DNA of 64,000 bases, from contig SFZH01000008.1 of the NCBI GenBank assembly GCA_021234535.1, positions 20,747,358 to 20,811,357 on the forward strand. Reading direction: 5' to 3'. This DNA is from Stichopus chloronotus (Eukaryota; Echinodermata; Holothuroidea; Aspidochirotida; Stichopodidae). The notes under the pieces were generated by a model. The model was given only the letters and a program-made list of their open reading frames with translations, did no database searches and was not told where the DNA came from. Numbering within the stretch: the first letter of the stretch is position 1; the number at the start of each line of letters is the position of its first letter. A program made the position numbers and the translations under genes. Below are positions 22,901 through 44,087 of this stretch, in pieces.

Positions 22901-24999
22901 ACTCAATATTGTTTACACAAATATTCCCCAAAATTCAGCTGTCAACAGCCCTTATGGGCTACAGTACAAAGTGTTGACCAACCTAGTGCAACTTTGTGTG
23001 TAATTTTACATTGTACTTAGTGCAGTGACAAGGTCACATTCTTTACATAATGTAGTCAATGACAAAATTCTCACAGAAATTTTTTGGTCTCCATTTGGTA
23101 GTACTTTAAACCTTTAGGAACAGTGCATACTGATATTTTCTTACAAAGTCTATAGTCTAAAATTAGATCTTTTTTGCTTTGGTTTCTGGTCACACAGTTT
23201 CATGGATTTGCGAAATCTTGAAGTGTCTATGGCTCTATAATTTTAAGCCAGATTGTATCCAAATTAAATTTTTCTGAGGGTTAGTATTGTAGAGTAATTT
23301 TGGCTATGTCGACCTAATGATGTGGGAAATGAAATGTTTGGGGCATAATGTTTTTGAATACAAATTTTGTTTTAATTTGTTATTCTCCATTTTGGGCACA
23401 AATTTATATGGGTCCAAATCTCTACTACAGTAAATTGACAATTGTTAGTCACATTTTATGCAGGCTTTGGTATACTGGTTGCTACTTTGTATGCAATTTG
23501 GTTGCATAATATTATGTGTTGAGTGCTTGGCATTTTTTACTCGAGCAAGAAACCATAGTGCCCATGTGTTCTTGCTTACAAGCAGAGTTCAATTTTACTA
23601 CAAACTGTTGTCTGATTATTTCATTCATGCTTGATAGGTACAGAAATTGCACAGCAGCATCTATTAGAATGTCTGGTGCTTTTGCAGCCGTCAAAAATAC
23701 ATAGTAGGTGAGATAAAGACATGACGAAATGAAAATGAAAAAAAAATTGCATAGCAAGTCTTCCTAGCTACTGGAGGATCCTGCTGGAGTTTCAGCCTGC
23801 TTCTGACATTGGCCTTGGCCTATGTGAAACAGATTTGACCACCACTGACCAATAGGATATACTATTCTGTTTAGAGGACTGCAATACCTGTCTTATGTTT
23901 CTACTCTGTGAACATTTCTTCTTATCATCATGACTGTTGCAAGATACTCATAGTTGTGTTGGTAGAAATTGACCCCCTCATACATTGATGACATGTAACA
24001 AAGAAGGGCGCCCTCCCCTGAGGAAAACAAATGAACACTATGTATGGCTATGGTAGGTGGTATAGATCAAATGGCAGAAATGTATTCCTACCCATGTTTA
24101 ATTTAGTAGTTGGCATTACTGTATAACTGTGATGTCACATGCTAGGGGTCTATTGTTAGTAGTGAAATGATCCTGAGGTTAAGAACTACCTCTGTTATCT
24201 TCAGGAATTCTTGCCGAGTGAGTCAGAGACACCGTGGATCCTGTATTTCTTCAGCTGTAAGGAAGCCGAGAAGTTCCAGATGTCACTATGTACAGCCTTT
24301 CATGATTCTACACAAGTAGGTCTTTTAATTTGTATGCTAATTTTGTTTTGTTAAATGAATAATGAATTGTGGTAGAGAGGTTCCTTCAATGGTGACATGA
24401 GTGCATCGTATTTCCTGGTGGGAGGGGAGGGGTGCTGAAGCTCAAATGGTGCGCATCTTCATGCCATGGCCCCTGGTCCCCCAGCCATGCCACTGTTGGG
24501 TTCCTTTGCTTTTATCACCTTGGTGGCAGTGGTCTTGAAAACTGTAGTAGACTTTCCTCTATTTCACTGTGCACTTGTATAACAAAACAGACAATGCAAA
24601 TTACCGTTAGTGTTTGTGCAAATTAAAGGGAATGAAAAACGTCTAAAAAAATGTCTCTGTCTGACACAGGAAGTCTGTGCTCTCTACGCTCTGCCACATG
24701 CAAGCATAGTATGACGTCACTGGTTGCCATTATGATTCTGTCCATGATGGCATATCGAGTTCACATTCGGTCTGGGTAACGGCGACCAAATTCTGGTGAA
24801 TTTTAGCCCAACATTTTTTGTGTATTATTAGGTGGTCATTTCAAGAGTAAAATTAATTTTCTTCATTTTCTTTTGTTTATATAATCAGAGAATCCTTCCA
24901 GTGGAACACCTGGAGGACACCCAATTGAAGAAGCGAGCCAAATCCTGCCTGTCGGCCATTAAAGCATCTAACGGTAACCGTTCACCTCTCAACCAGTAA
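4994..24999 (+). CDS. PLEKHM2: PLEKHM2/SKIP-like RUN and PH domain protein (16 coding exons)
   Basis: Known role of the family: Arl8 effector that joins lysosomes to kinesin-1 for outward transport, acting on the lysosome surface. Proposed coding exons: 4994-5068, 8606-8712, 9663-9772, 10773-10872, 12246-12333, 13058-14549, 15406-15475, 15670-15764, 16381-16441, 17329-17423, 18597-18723, 19424-19671, 20636-20771, 21360-21548, 24205-24315, 24889-24999. All have GT...AG borders and, apart from the sixth exon, phases that fit. The start ATG opens MASERSDRVRFKDSILERT, matching the family's short N-terminus before the RUN domain. Diagnostic stretches are LGRSRAWLY at the exon 3/4 join, SLESY, HWDD, and HEDSQTSFLRCL in the C-terminal part. 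About 1070 residues, close to vertebrate PLEKHM2. The exon 8/9 border is uncertain: the downstream frame requires donor 15765 and acceptor 16380, while the stronger-looking donor 15761 and acceptor 16375 give the wrong frame. PLEKHM1 fits less well, since no zinc-finger/RH tail is present. Confidence 0.93.
5069..8605 (+). other. PLEKHM2 intron 1 and its repeats
   Basis: 3.5-kb first intron, donor GTAACC and acceptor TTACAG. The middle (about 6160-6960) contains degenerate repeated phrases: GAATACCCCGCCTCA at about 6170 and 6873, each followed by a GATTCCTAGT...GTCAAGCCAC motif, plus several CTAGGAATC-type variants of both orientations. Short open frames at 5440-5935 overlap on opposite strands and show no recognisable protein. 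No RNA gene seen. Confidence 0.6.
8606..12333 (+). CDS. PLEKHM2: PLEKHM2 exons 2-5: RUN domain
   Basis: Together with exon 1 these encode about residues 1-160. Recognisable pieces in order: LQRLAEHLDHIFLHGL, TPGYWAFVQ, DLGRSRAWLYKALN, ESSLESYV, KKYYI and LISGLDFVSFKLEL. They line up with the RUN domain of vertebrate PLEKHM2, including the SRAWLY core. The RUN domain is the part that binds GTP-loaded Arl8 in the known family. Exon 2 must end at 8712 (donor GTTGGT) rather than the nearby 8716 so that HGLRHV reads through into exon 3. Phases 2, 1, 2 and 0 at successive exon ends are consistent, and no frame breaks occur. Confidence 0.92.
10290..10680 (-). mobile_element. Possible non-LTR retrotransposon 3' remnant in intron 3
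   Basis: Reading the minus strand from about 10640 downwards gives SLDESNKNVSNISSFKNVIK then NHLLNNYLV, with stops on either side. The pattern of a short hydrophilic stretch followed by SFKxxIKxHLL is common at the C-terminus of LINE reverse-transcriptase ORFs just before their 3' UTR. This is family-level resemblance only; no catalytic motif is preserved, so the call is weak. Confidence 0.3.
11865..12215. repeat. Old dispersed repeat rich in GTCATGGAAA
   Basis: GTCATGGAAA-type phrases occur several times (about 11970-11990 and 12125-12180), together with CCTGGAAAAGCATGG at the left and CAGGAACCCTG at the right. This phrase set is familiar from degenerate dispersed repeats in many animal genomes. 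It lies in intron 4 and has no coding content. Confidence 0.4.
13058..14549 (+). pseudogene. PLEKHM2: PLEKHM2 exon 6: disordered linker exon with multiple frame breaks
   Basis: Begins after TTTTGCAG with NIAFFDLVSHVP and stays open to a TGA at 13271. Coding-like blocks then follow in changing frames: about 13263-13320, 13321-13410, 13412-13560, 13552-13595, 13593-13847 (basic KKKRSKKKRKSSKK), 13825-14037, 14039-14290, 14280-14475 and 14473-14549 (ending SLPWMVK at donor GTGAGT). All blocks are Ser/Glu/Asp-rich and resemble the family's linker: the basic Lys run matches KKKKIGKKKK of the vertebrate protein, and the block near 14440-14480 (ELKSPGDWCQR) resembles its DPSTWCSR. The flanking exons join correctly on both sides, so this is the right exon. 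Either the exon is locally mis-sequenced or it carries genuine indels; the rest of the gene shows no decay. Confidence 0.75.
14550..18596 (+). other. PLEKHM2 introns 6-10 region
   Basis: Introns of about 860, 190, 620, 890 and 1170 bp. Visible content: imperfect repeats of GAATAGACTGAATAG type at about 16690-16795, a poly-C run at 17578-17588 and poly-A tracts near 17819-17833. Immediately before exon 11 there is a triplicated ~52-bp unit containing the splice acceptor. Remaining sequence shows nothing identifiable. Confidence 0.55.
15406..18723 (+). CDS. PLEKHM2: PLEKHM2 exons 7-11: central conserved region
   Basis: Exon 7 (DSNTKLHLMLEVFQ) continues WMVK from exon 6 and matches the vertebrate NNHLLLLMIHVF region. 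Exon 8 gives LFQVCSGHNQGE and ISSWAIYLLRN, like the MSTGHMEGN and CYVYLLRKG segment. Exon 9 gives IPLEDLDTIT, exon 10 VSMNFQMLFIIYKEG, and exon 11 FPPSVVTDTDQHRK. Beta-strand-like spacing suggests a PH-like fold ahead of the C-terminal PH domain; this is inference. Compared with the vertebrate protein, a short helix (FFLASLKS type) expected between CTKEEDLSK and MIIHHV is absent, so a small exon may be missed between 17424 and 18596. Confidence 0.85.
16690..16795 (+). repeat. Imperfect short tandem repeat, GAATAG-based
   Basis: GTGAATAGAC, GAATAGACTGAATAGC, TAATAGTCTGAATATCC, GTGAATAGACAGAATAGC and CTGAATAGG follow each other at roughly 25-40-bp spacing. A degenerate minisatellite inside intron 9 with no apparent function. 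Confidence 0.6.
18471..18600 (+). repeat. Triplicated ~52-bp unit spanning the exon 11 acceptor
   Basis: Three units begin GGTGTGCACTCATTGG (18471), GGCGTGCAGTCATTGG (about 18522) and GGTGTGCTTTCATTG (about 18574). Each continues into an acceptor-like site: TTCTAG ending 18492, TTTCAG ending 18545 and TTTTAG ending 18596. Only the third joins exon 10 to the conserved MIIHHV frame; the first leads to a TAA and the second to an immediate TGA. Confidence 0.8.
18724..21359 (+). other. PLEKHM2 introns 11-13
   Basis: Introns of about 700, 960 and 590 bp with standard borders. A poly-A run at 18961-18976 and a T-run near 19200 are the only low-complexity features. Open frames around 19963-20259 overlap each other in two frames and look fortuitous. 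Confidence 0.6.
19424..20771 (+). CDS. PLEKHM2: PLEKHM2 exons 12-13: PH domain
   Basis: Exon 12 encodes VRLYHYSLLHWDDA, the linker VYKQVIYKAGN and the first PH strands (FWQPGYFELKDCILSRYS). Exon 13 carries the second half, with RDRNHCFEI and the C-terminal PH helix SSWLSSICQVM, whose tryptophan is the hallmark residue of PH domains. The match to vertebrate PLEKHM2 (FYGLVHWEDP, HYKAGTSY, DRPHAFQV, EWMQHLCQAV) is continuous across the intron. Phase 2 at 19671 joins AG to G to make Arg. No frame problems. Confidence 0.9.
21360..24999 (+). CDS. PLEKHM2: PLEKHM2 exons 14-16: C-terminal domain and stop
   Basis: Exon 14 contains PCCSLITSHKLLLFHEDS followed by QTSFLRCLATCDV, closely matching the vertebrate PCCLVLTDDRLFTCHEDC and QTSFFRSL segment. 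Exon 15 gives TPWILYFFSCKEAEKFQ. Exon 16 gives RILPVEHLEDTQLKKR and ends with TAA at 24997-24999 after SPLNQ, about 30 residues earlier than expected for the vertebrate tail. Introns 14 and 15 are 2.66 kb and 0.57 kb. A GGTAAC inside exon 16 (about 24973) could act as a donor to a further exon, but none was recognised downstream. An AATAAA at 27742-27747 is one candidate polyadenylation signal, without further support. Confidence 0.88.
21640..21890. repeat. Dispersed repeat, copy 1
   Basis: Shares the ordered phrases ATTTTCT-TGGT, GAATT-TCTCT-TGG-TT, CAACTTT, TGTTTAACATCTGCTAA, TTTGATTAGCAAA and TGCTAA-TGATTTG-TC-C-CTGTTTT with 26800-27110. Divergence is substantial, indicating an old pair. 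Both copies are followed within about 60 bp by low-complexity or tandem sequence. Confidence 0.6.
21941..22270 (+). repeat. 27-bp minisatellite, ~12 units with A/G alternation
   Basis: The unit is approximately TTATCCACACTTTGACTG followed by TCACACAGA or TCACACAGG, repeated about 12 times. The base before TTATCC alternates A and G from unit to unit, so the true repeating block is a dimer of about 54 bp. A few units have short deletions (about 22159) or insertions (about 22072). It lies 390 bp after exon 14 inside intron 14. Confidence 0.88.
22318..22625. mobile_element. Inverted-repeat (MITE-like) element
   Basis: The left arm (about 22322-22385) and right arm (about 22558-22623) are reverse complements over roughly 60 bp with a few mismatches. 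Both include ATACACACACAGACC then AACCTGACTGCATA. About 170 bp of unrelated sequence separates them. This structure suits a non-autonomous foldback or MITE; no transposase is present and target-site duplications are not clear. Confidence 0.6.
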
Positions 25000-25380
25000 T
25001 CACATCCAAGTAACTGTTGTTGATTTATCAAAAAACTGGTATTGATAGTTACAAAAGTACAAGTAAATGAAGATTACTTAACACTTCAGTCTAGATTGAA
25101 TTATGCAAATTTATGAGCAACTGTAAGATGAAATACCTGATTCCAAGAGAATCGGAAAGAAAAAATATGAAATGTCAAGCGGAAAGAAATGGAAAGGATG
25201 GAAAATACATTCATATAATGATCTTTGGTCGTAAGCCCCCGCATTTGACAGTATTCCTACCTCCTGTAAAGCCTGGCAATTTGTGAGCAAGTTACCGCTA
25301 GTGAGTAACACATGCATGAAAGGTTGGCTTACACAGGTGTTGTTCACCTTAGCATTCTAAAAAGCGCTATTTAGCTCTCA

Positions 25381-25680
25381 AAGGAAATGACTTTTCCTTC
25401 TGTAGTACGTCTTGGAAATGTATCATTGAGATCTCTTCACTCACCAAATCATACCAGTCATGAACTTAAAAAATCAACATTTTGGTGGGGTTTTGAATTG
25501 CAGAGTGCTTTTGTAGGATTTTACACCCTAAGGAAATGACTTTTCCTTCTGTAGTACATCTTAGAAATGTATCATTGAGATCTCTTCACTTATCAAATCA
25601 TACCAGTCATGAACTTAAAAAATCAACATTTTGGTGGGGTTTTGAATTGCAGAGTGCTTTTTCAGAGTGTAAAATCCTAC
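25381..25680 (+). repeat. 149-bp direct tandem duplication
   Basis: AAGGAAATGACTTTTCCTTC begins at 25381 and again at 25530. The following ~145 bases are nearly identical, with differences such as TACGTCTTGG versus TACATCTTAG. Two copies only. The high identity implies a recent local duplication. The first copy ends GTAGGATTTTACACCCTA and the second TGTAAAATCCTAC, so the end motif is itself inverted. Confidence 0.85.
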
Positions 25681-26799
25681 AATAATTAATCCTACGTATC
25701 TGCTCACCAGAAATGACATACGTAGAATATCGTACTTAAGCGTCATGCCATTGCGGTAGCCACTTCTTTTTGAAGTCAAGTTGTGTCTGCTGGGACGCAC
25801 TTGGACGAACTGTAAGGGATGCCTCGTCGAGGAAAATGTATAAATGAATCTGACGTGAACTGATTTCTCAAAGTGTGTGATTTTCAGTGTATGATACTAT
25901 AAATAGTTTCTCTCTTAACATGAGTGTAATATTAATTGTCCATAATTCGTACCTGTGTATATACGCTGCTGGGTCCTGTTAATATTTGTTGAAAAAAAAA
26001 TCTTGCACAGAGACGAAAATGAAAATAGCATTTTAATTGAGTGATGATTGTAGAGTGCAATTTACTGAAGAACTTTTTATTCTTTTTCTTTTGGTTATCC
26101 TTGCCTATGGAAAGTTTCATGTTGAAGTGATACGGTGTTATATACTGCAGTGTTTTCATATTTTGGAGTTAAAACTTAAAATCAAGGAATCCTAAGATAG
26201 TCAATGGACTCGTCGTAATTCAGAAGTATGAAGTTAAAATCTTTGATGCTATTCAAGTAGTATGAGGCTTATACTCAGTTTGAAATGGTAGTTTATATTA
26301 TTTATAATGATAGTTTATATTATTTTAACAGAAAGAATGATTTAGTATTGACTCTCTTAAAATAGAATATTAATATACAGTCAGTTGACGATCAGCGAAG
26401 TGTTTGCATGTAGATTTCAAAGGAATACAAGCCACTCCAAATTGACTAAAAACCTTACTTTGAACATGATAATCATCTTCCATTTCCCCTTTGGTCTTTT
26501 TCTTCTTGAGTACTTTAACAAATTACTGCTTCAAGATTTGTACATTGATGTGGGCTTAATATGTTTAGCAATGTTAGATGGATTTTCCCAGTAATCACAT
26601 TATAGTACGTCAGTCTTTTTATGTCTATGTGTGTTTCCTGTCCTTGGCTTGTTTCTGTGTTTCTGTCCCTGTCTGTCTGTTTGTTTGTGCCCATATCTGC
26701 AAACTTGCTTATGTCAGTCTGCGAGGACAAAATAACTAGGTTCCCATTGCAGTTTGCATGAAAGGCCAGTTGTGATTAAATTTCATGTATGCTTCACCA

Positions 26800-27110
26800 T
26801 AGTTGCAAATCAGTATTTTCTGTGGTCCCTCTGGAAAAATTGAATTCTCTTTGGAATTGTTTTAAGATGAATCGACAACTTTGTATGTAACTGCCCGCAT
26901 ATGCAGGATGGTACTTGCACATAGCTAACTGCATAAAATTTTGAGCAGGTGTTTGAATAATCTTTGTCAAATGACTCTGTATGCAAACTAATACACAGTT
27001 TATGTTTAACATCTGCTAAATGAAATGAGCTCGACTCCTCATGAATATTTGATTAGCAAATATTGATTAGCAAATACTGCTAACTGATTTGCTCTCACTG
27101 TTTTGTTCTT
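26800..27110. repeat. Dispersed repeat, copy 2
   Basis: Counterpart of 21640-21890, with the same order of phrases (CAGTATTTTCTGTGGTC, TTGAATTCTCTTTGGAATTG, TGTTTAACATCTGCTAA, GATTAGCAAA). It is followed directly by a TGTCTG/TGTTTG-rich tract. The unit is longer than copy 1 because of an internal ~70-bp insertion around 26885-26995. Confidence 0.55.
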
Positions 27111-30100
27111 TGGTCTTTGTTTGATTGTCTGTTTATGTTTCCCTGTGTCTGTGGGTTTGTTTTGGTGTGTCTTTCTGCCTGTCTGCTTGTGGCTCTGTGT
27201 CCTTGGACACATTTCTGTCTGTCTATGTCTCTTTGTGTCTGTCTCTTTTATGTCTCACCATGTCTGTTGGCATTTTTCTGTCTATCTTTTTCTTGCCTTT
27301 ATGTAGGTGAATTTGTCAGCAAAGCATTGTAATGTATTTCTTTACAAAGCCTGATATGCAAAACGTAGTACATTTTGCTTTTTTACTCCTGAAAATGTTC
27401 ATTGTCAGACTACTATAGTATGTATAGTATGTGATATCCAAATATCAATGCCTCAAGTCTAAAAGCTGTAGTTCTAAGTACAAACACCCTTTGGTGATAA
27501 TTTCCAAGTTTTCCCTGCTTCCAATGTTGACATGTATCACTTGCTTTGTTTATTCAGCATTGTTAGACTTATCCTAGGAGAAATGCCACCCCTCCCTCTC
27601 CTTGTGCACCGAACTTTGTTGACAGGAGTCAATGTTAGGTGGTTTTTTTTTCGTGCTGTTTTTTTCATTGTCAGTTATCCAAAGCATTAGTCATGCAGCT
27701 GTGTTAAATGTTTACCTTGATATAAGAAATACAAATCACTCAATAAAGCATCGACAAATTGTGTTTCTTTACCATGTTAATAAAAAAAAGGGTGTGTCTT
27801 ACCCGTATTAGCTTCTCACTGAGAAAAGAGTAAATGGTGATGTTGAAAGAACTAAAATCTTGTGCCATTACTCTCATTCTCTCATTTACTCTCTTACTCT
27901 CATTTTTTTTTAAGAAGACAAGGCAGGTATTGTGTGGCAAAGAATGTACTGAGTATCCTAATCGGACCTTGGTAGTACCCGACTATCCTTTGCTAATTTT
28001 CCCCGAGAATTCTTCAAATTCTCTTTCTGAATTGGAACCTAGATACGCTTCAGGAGGAAATGTATCATATTTTACTAATGTGTCTTACAGGAACATTCCA
28101 AGTATGGTAAGACAGTAGTAATATTTAATAACATTGACCCTTGTATGTATGACTTAGAGGATGTATTGTTCACCCCAAAATCCAGGCCTTTGCGTCCTTT
28201 TGTTTAACAGTATACATACATACTGAGGCAACTGTAGCTTTTAATATTTTGTCCTTGCTGAAAGTGACATATTCACCACTATGTTTATTCTTTGTATTGT
28301 GATTGAAGCTTAATGACATGTTGGCAACATCAATGGTGCTCATCGTGCTGCAGAAAGCCAAAAAATGCCTTTGTTCATGTCCTTTCTGATGTTGGTCTGG
28401 TTGTTAGTATCTGGCCAACGTTTACCAGCAGAGTTAAGTGACCCTACCGACATTTACCATCCGACCACCCTTTGCCGCAGTGGCATAAAGGTCGGACTGT
28501 CTTCATCATGTGTCGTACGGGAAAACTATTTCATTAATTAAAACATGAAAACTTAATTGGGATGAATATATCCTACTTGTGGAAGGGTTGAATATATATT
28601 ACATTAGTTAGCTCAGCGTGTAATGTACTGATTAACATATATGCAAATTTTTAAATGTGAACATTGGATAGTATGTAGGAAACATGCAACATGCAAGTGT
28701 CTAACAGCTGCTGGTAAATAAAATTGCTTCTCAAATTGTAGCAGGATGTGCTTTAATTCCTGCATTTTCAAAAGTGCTCCAGAGGAGTTGGACTGGTTAT
28801 GCTTCCTACAGTTGTTACAGTTGTAAAAATTATAGAAATATTTACCATGGTTGATTTGTCAGAAAATGAAGTTTAAAACATCGCAAAATTCTCAAGGGCT
28901 CCAATGCATGAAGTAAGTCTGTCAAGCCAGTTGTATGTGACTTAAGTCTACAGTAAGTATATGTATCAGGCGACTACAGCCAGAGGAGGTACAGTTTGGT
29001 GTAAAATCTGAGCCACAGGGTGGTCGTTAAGAGTTTAAACCACAGGGGAGGATGATGCGCTTTGGAATCATAGCACTGAAGTCTGTCACTGCATGCTCTG
29101 GAACTTTATCCTAGTATTAAATGACTTCAAGCAAAGTCTTTCCTCAGCTTTCAGAAACATGGATGTCATGCTGTGAAGGGTCAATTCACTAAAAAACATC
29201 AGCGGGGAACTCACTGAATGGACGTTTAGCCAGAGTTTTGTAACTGAACGTCTCGAAAATGTGAGATTTTCGAACAAGGAAAGCTGTAATTGTATCAGTG
29301 TAACCACGTTTTAGAGATGTTTTTCTCTGGTTTTGTCATTATAGATAGGCCTGCAAGGCCATGCTTATCCATATTCAGCAGATGTGATCACTGTGTGGCT
29401 CATCATCAATGAGGAATAATGTACATGAATGCAGAAGGCAGTGCTGTTTACTTTCAACTCCTTAAATTTCAGTCAAAGCTGCAGATCATTACAACTGATA
29501 CATGTTCCATCTCTGCCATGTTTAATTCACTCATTGCATAAGCTTCAAAAGCAGTTAAATCTGTCCACGCAATGTGTTTGAACTATTTTCTGATTACCAT
29601 ACTGTTGTAACACTTTGCACTGTAAATTTTGCATGAAAGTACTCTGAAAGAATATGTCCATGGAAGTTTGGAAAGGACTTGTGATTGCACGAGAAAGCTC
29701 GTGGAATGTGAAGGCAGTACACCTTGCAGAGGGCCATTTGACTCTGCCTAACAGCCGTGTGTCAAAGGTAATTAATAATGCAGTATCCATATGAAGTCAT
29801 AGCTGACTGTAAGTACTTGCATGATTATACAATCCTGATTGAAATATGGGTGTCATGGTATGCTATGCGGTAGTCTGTGTATGTAATTTCCAGAGAAAAC
29901 ATTTATTCGGTCGGTAATGGTCTGATCTGTTAGCCACGTTCGACGTGTGTTCGTCGTGACAGACATTCTGCCAGTCAGTTCATTAGTTTATACAATGCTA
30001 TAAGTTATTATCGGTCAAACTATCGTGATAATTTGCCATACTGCAACGGTGATGTGTTCCTTGGTGATGTCACAGTTCACAGCAAGTTTGGAGCAAGCAG

Positions 30101-32320
30101 TAATTTACCTGTCTGCAGAGGAGACTTGTGTCCTAGCACTAGCCATACTGCATTATATCTGTAGACCAATGACACTACATTAAGCTAGACCAGCAGAAAT
30201 TGGGCTCTGGCAAACTGGATCCTTTGTTCTTAATATCCTTCTGCTGCCACTACCCACAGGCAGGCATTAAGTGGGGTCAAATATACTGGGTCCTTACATT
30301 TTAATGGCAAGAATTAATTGTGTACTGTCATATTGTTTTCACATGTTTGAGCAATTGAAAGATCCTACGGAGTTATTATTCAGTGCAAATGTTTATCAAT
30401 TATATTTTACTTGGAAAATTATCATATGCCTATGAGAACAAGTTACATTTGCCCTTCAGGAGTGAATATCGTAGAAATAGATTGAGCCTTCATACCAAAA
30501 CCGAGTTCTCTGATGTTTTGGAATTGTGTTATAGTTGCAAATGGGCCATAGTATTATGTCATTCGTAGTAAGGCCATAACATCAGATCAGGGTAAGGAAT
30601 ATAATTTTATGTCAGTCGAAAACTAGGTCCATAATTTCGTTGGAGGGATAGCGACATAATTTCATGGATGGGGGGGGGGGGGGGCATTATTAGTCTGCGT
30701 GTTTGGGTTGTAAATTCCACTTCAGTTAATAGCTTCAAAGGTAACACTGATAAGTTTTATTGTGACTGGCAGAATATGATTATGCTGGGCTATGTTGGAT
30801 ATTAGTTTGGTTAGGGGTTTTTTTTTTGGGGGGGGGGGGGTCTGAATTACAGGGCATCTTATGGGGCTTTTGCTCTCCTTTGCCCGTAAACTTGTTATGT
30901 CATTTCATGTGAGAGGCAGGGCCAGATGGTGTTGTTCAATATGGAGAAAACTGCACACCACACAAATACCTTTTTATGAACGACTACGATGCATTATAGA
31001 ATAATGGTACCATTCCGTTGGTTGAAACGTCCGTGATCGGAAGTGCTCTAAAGAAATTTAAGAATAGCGATGACGTGAAAATCATATGAAGTTATCCTAT
31101 AGGTCGTACTGTAAAAACACCCTGAACCACTCATTATCGTAATGACTCAGCAAGTAACACTTCATACTTATACAACGTTAGACGTTACATGTTTTCATGT
31201 TGGTTTTGCATGACGTTATAATCGTGCTAAAACCATGCTAAAGCGTTCAACAGACCCTCTTTCATGTCCGATTACACATGTATTACGATGGACATGACAC
31301 CTTATACCCCTTGCCAGGCAGCTCAAGAAAGCCAAGACATTGGATTGACACACCTGAATTACTGTAGGAGAACGATGTTTAATTGACCATGTGGATTATC
31401 ACAGCATGGGGTGATAAAACTGACCTAAGGCCATGACAATTTGCAAGAAGTTGAACCTCAGTAGAACAAAAGAAGACTAAGGTTGAAGTCAATCCTATTT
31501 TAACCTACGAATAACAGCATGGAATAGTGAACTGTCAATGATGATAATCGCAAAGTGTCATATCCAAAGTGACATATATCAAGGGTAACCTTGGATACTC
31601 CGTCGCTCCTGAATAGACCAAGAATCTCTCGTGAGAAGGGAAAAGGTCTATATCTGAGTGAAAACTCCAGATAACACTCTTGTAAAGAACGGACGTTGAA
31701 GCAGACACTTCGAAAAAGCAATGTCACAAGCAAACAAATGTATCCACGTACAAAAAACTTATCACGCAAATATTTAAGTGTAATATAAAGGAACCGATAC
31801 TTTGGTTTTCGAATGTAATGATCAACGAATAACGAACAGAATAACGCAAACACAAGACTTAATGGCTCTATCATATTTTAGTTTGCATACAATGAACATA
31901 TAACATTGTTTGTGAAGCGTGCTTTAAGTTGGTGCTACTGTAAGTGTGTTCGTTTACAGTGTCATAATAATCTGTAATAGCAATTGAATAACTTGTATGC
32001 AAGGTATTCGTTAGTTTATGAACAATTTTAGGGAAAAGCTCGTAGAATGTTTAATTTTACTTTCTAAACGGTTGAGGTGATGAGAAAGACCTACGTACAT
32101 ACGCAATATGAGGATAGTCCAAATATAGTACTAACTTACCAAACAAAAAATGAAAAGCATGGGAAGTCCTAAAAATCTAGTCCTGGAATCTTTATATCAG
32201 TGAAAGCGGCATTAAGATCCATAAATTTGGGGTATTTTTACTTCCCTAGAGAGAAATTCCTTAATATGGAGATGTTATTTTTTTTCAGTACAGGAAGATG
32301 AAAATCAATGAGAACTAAAG

Positions 32321-43653
<11,333 letters not shown>

Positions 43654-44046
43654 GCTGATTTTAGTTGGATGCACATCGATTATCTACTGGCTACTGTTTA
43701 GTTTATGTTTAACTCCTCTCTTCGTCAAATATGTCGTCTGAATATCAGTCTAGTTTCTTACACCAGTACCCGTATGTACAGCACACCGTACTGATATATG
43801 CATGCCTTACACACAGCGAGTATTTATTTCAGTTGCAGACCACTGCGTATTACCACAGTCATTTAATATTCTTTACTTCAAACAAGTTATTGCGTAGGGA
43901 GCACCCTCTGGTGCCTGCGTATAACATAGCCATTATTGGTGTGCGAGGATCCCAGAAGAAGGCCAAATTATAGATGAAATTTATGAATGTTTGGAATGAC
44001 AGGCAATGAAAGTTAAATAATAATTGAACGACATCAGAAAATCCAC
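43654..44046. other. Upstream flank of the alkaline phosphatase start codon
   Basis: 393 bp between the ATG (minus strand) and the hammerhead motif; it should contain the 5' UTR and possibly the core promoter. I see no TATA box at a suggestive distance. An open frame at 43731-43973 on the plus strand has no recognisable motif. Confidence 0.4.
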
Positions 44047-44087
44047 GTCACGACCGGTTTCGTCCTTTTTGGGACTCATCAGGCGAC
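44047..44087 (-). ncRNA. Minimal type-I hammerhead ribozyme
   Basis: Read on the minus strand from 44087: GUCGC (stem I), CUGAUGA (44082-44076), GUCC, loop CAAAAA, GGAC (stem II), GAAA (44061-44058), CCGG (stem III), UC, then GUGAC (44051-44047), which pairs back to GUCGC. Every core position of the hammerhead is present. Predicted cleavage follows the C at 44052, after GUC. Stem III is a self-complementary CCGG with no room for a loop, the minimal form known from Penelope-like elements and thought to act as a dimer. Outer pairing between AAUCU and GGAUU may extend stem I. Confidence 0.88.

Larger units (their letters stand above)
21549..24204 (+). other. PLEKHM2 intron 14 with minisatellite and foldback
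   Basis: 2.66-kb intron. In order it contains a dispersed repeat (about 21640-21890, related to 26800-27110), a 27-bp minisatellite (21941-22270) and an inverted-repeat element (about 22318-22625). The remainder, 22630-24204, is AT-rich with no identifiable element. Confidence 0.65.
25000..32320. other. Intergenic gap between convergent genes
   Basis: 7.3 kb between the stop codons of PLEKHM2 (+) and alkaline phosphatase (-); it should contain both 3' UTRs. Contents seen: a 149-bp tandem duplication (25381-25680), TGTCTG-rich low-complexity DNA at about 26610-26720 and 27105-27300, the second copy of a dispersed repeat (26800-27110), and poly-G runs at about 30670-30685 and 30827-30840. The open frame 27834-28118 and others here match no family I recognise. 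Confidence 0.6.

Noticed and set aside
27834..28118. Possible secreted peptide gene (hydrophobic start, then Cys and Asn-rich part)
   Set aside because: The apparent signal segment comes from a TCTCATT/TTTTTT low-complexity tract; there are no homologues that I recognise and no splice or polyadenylation context.
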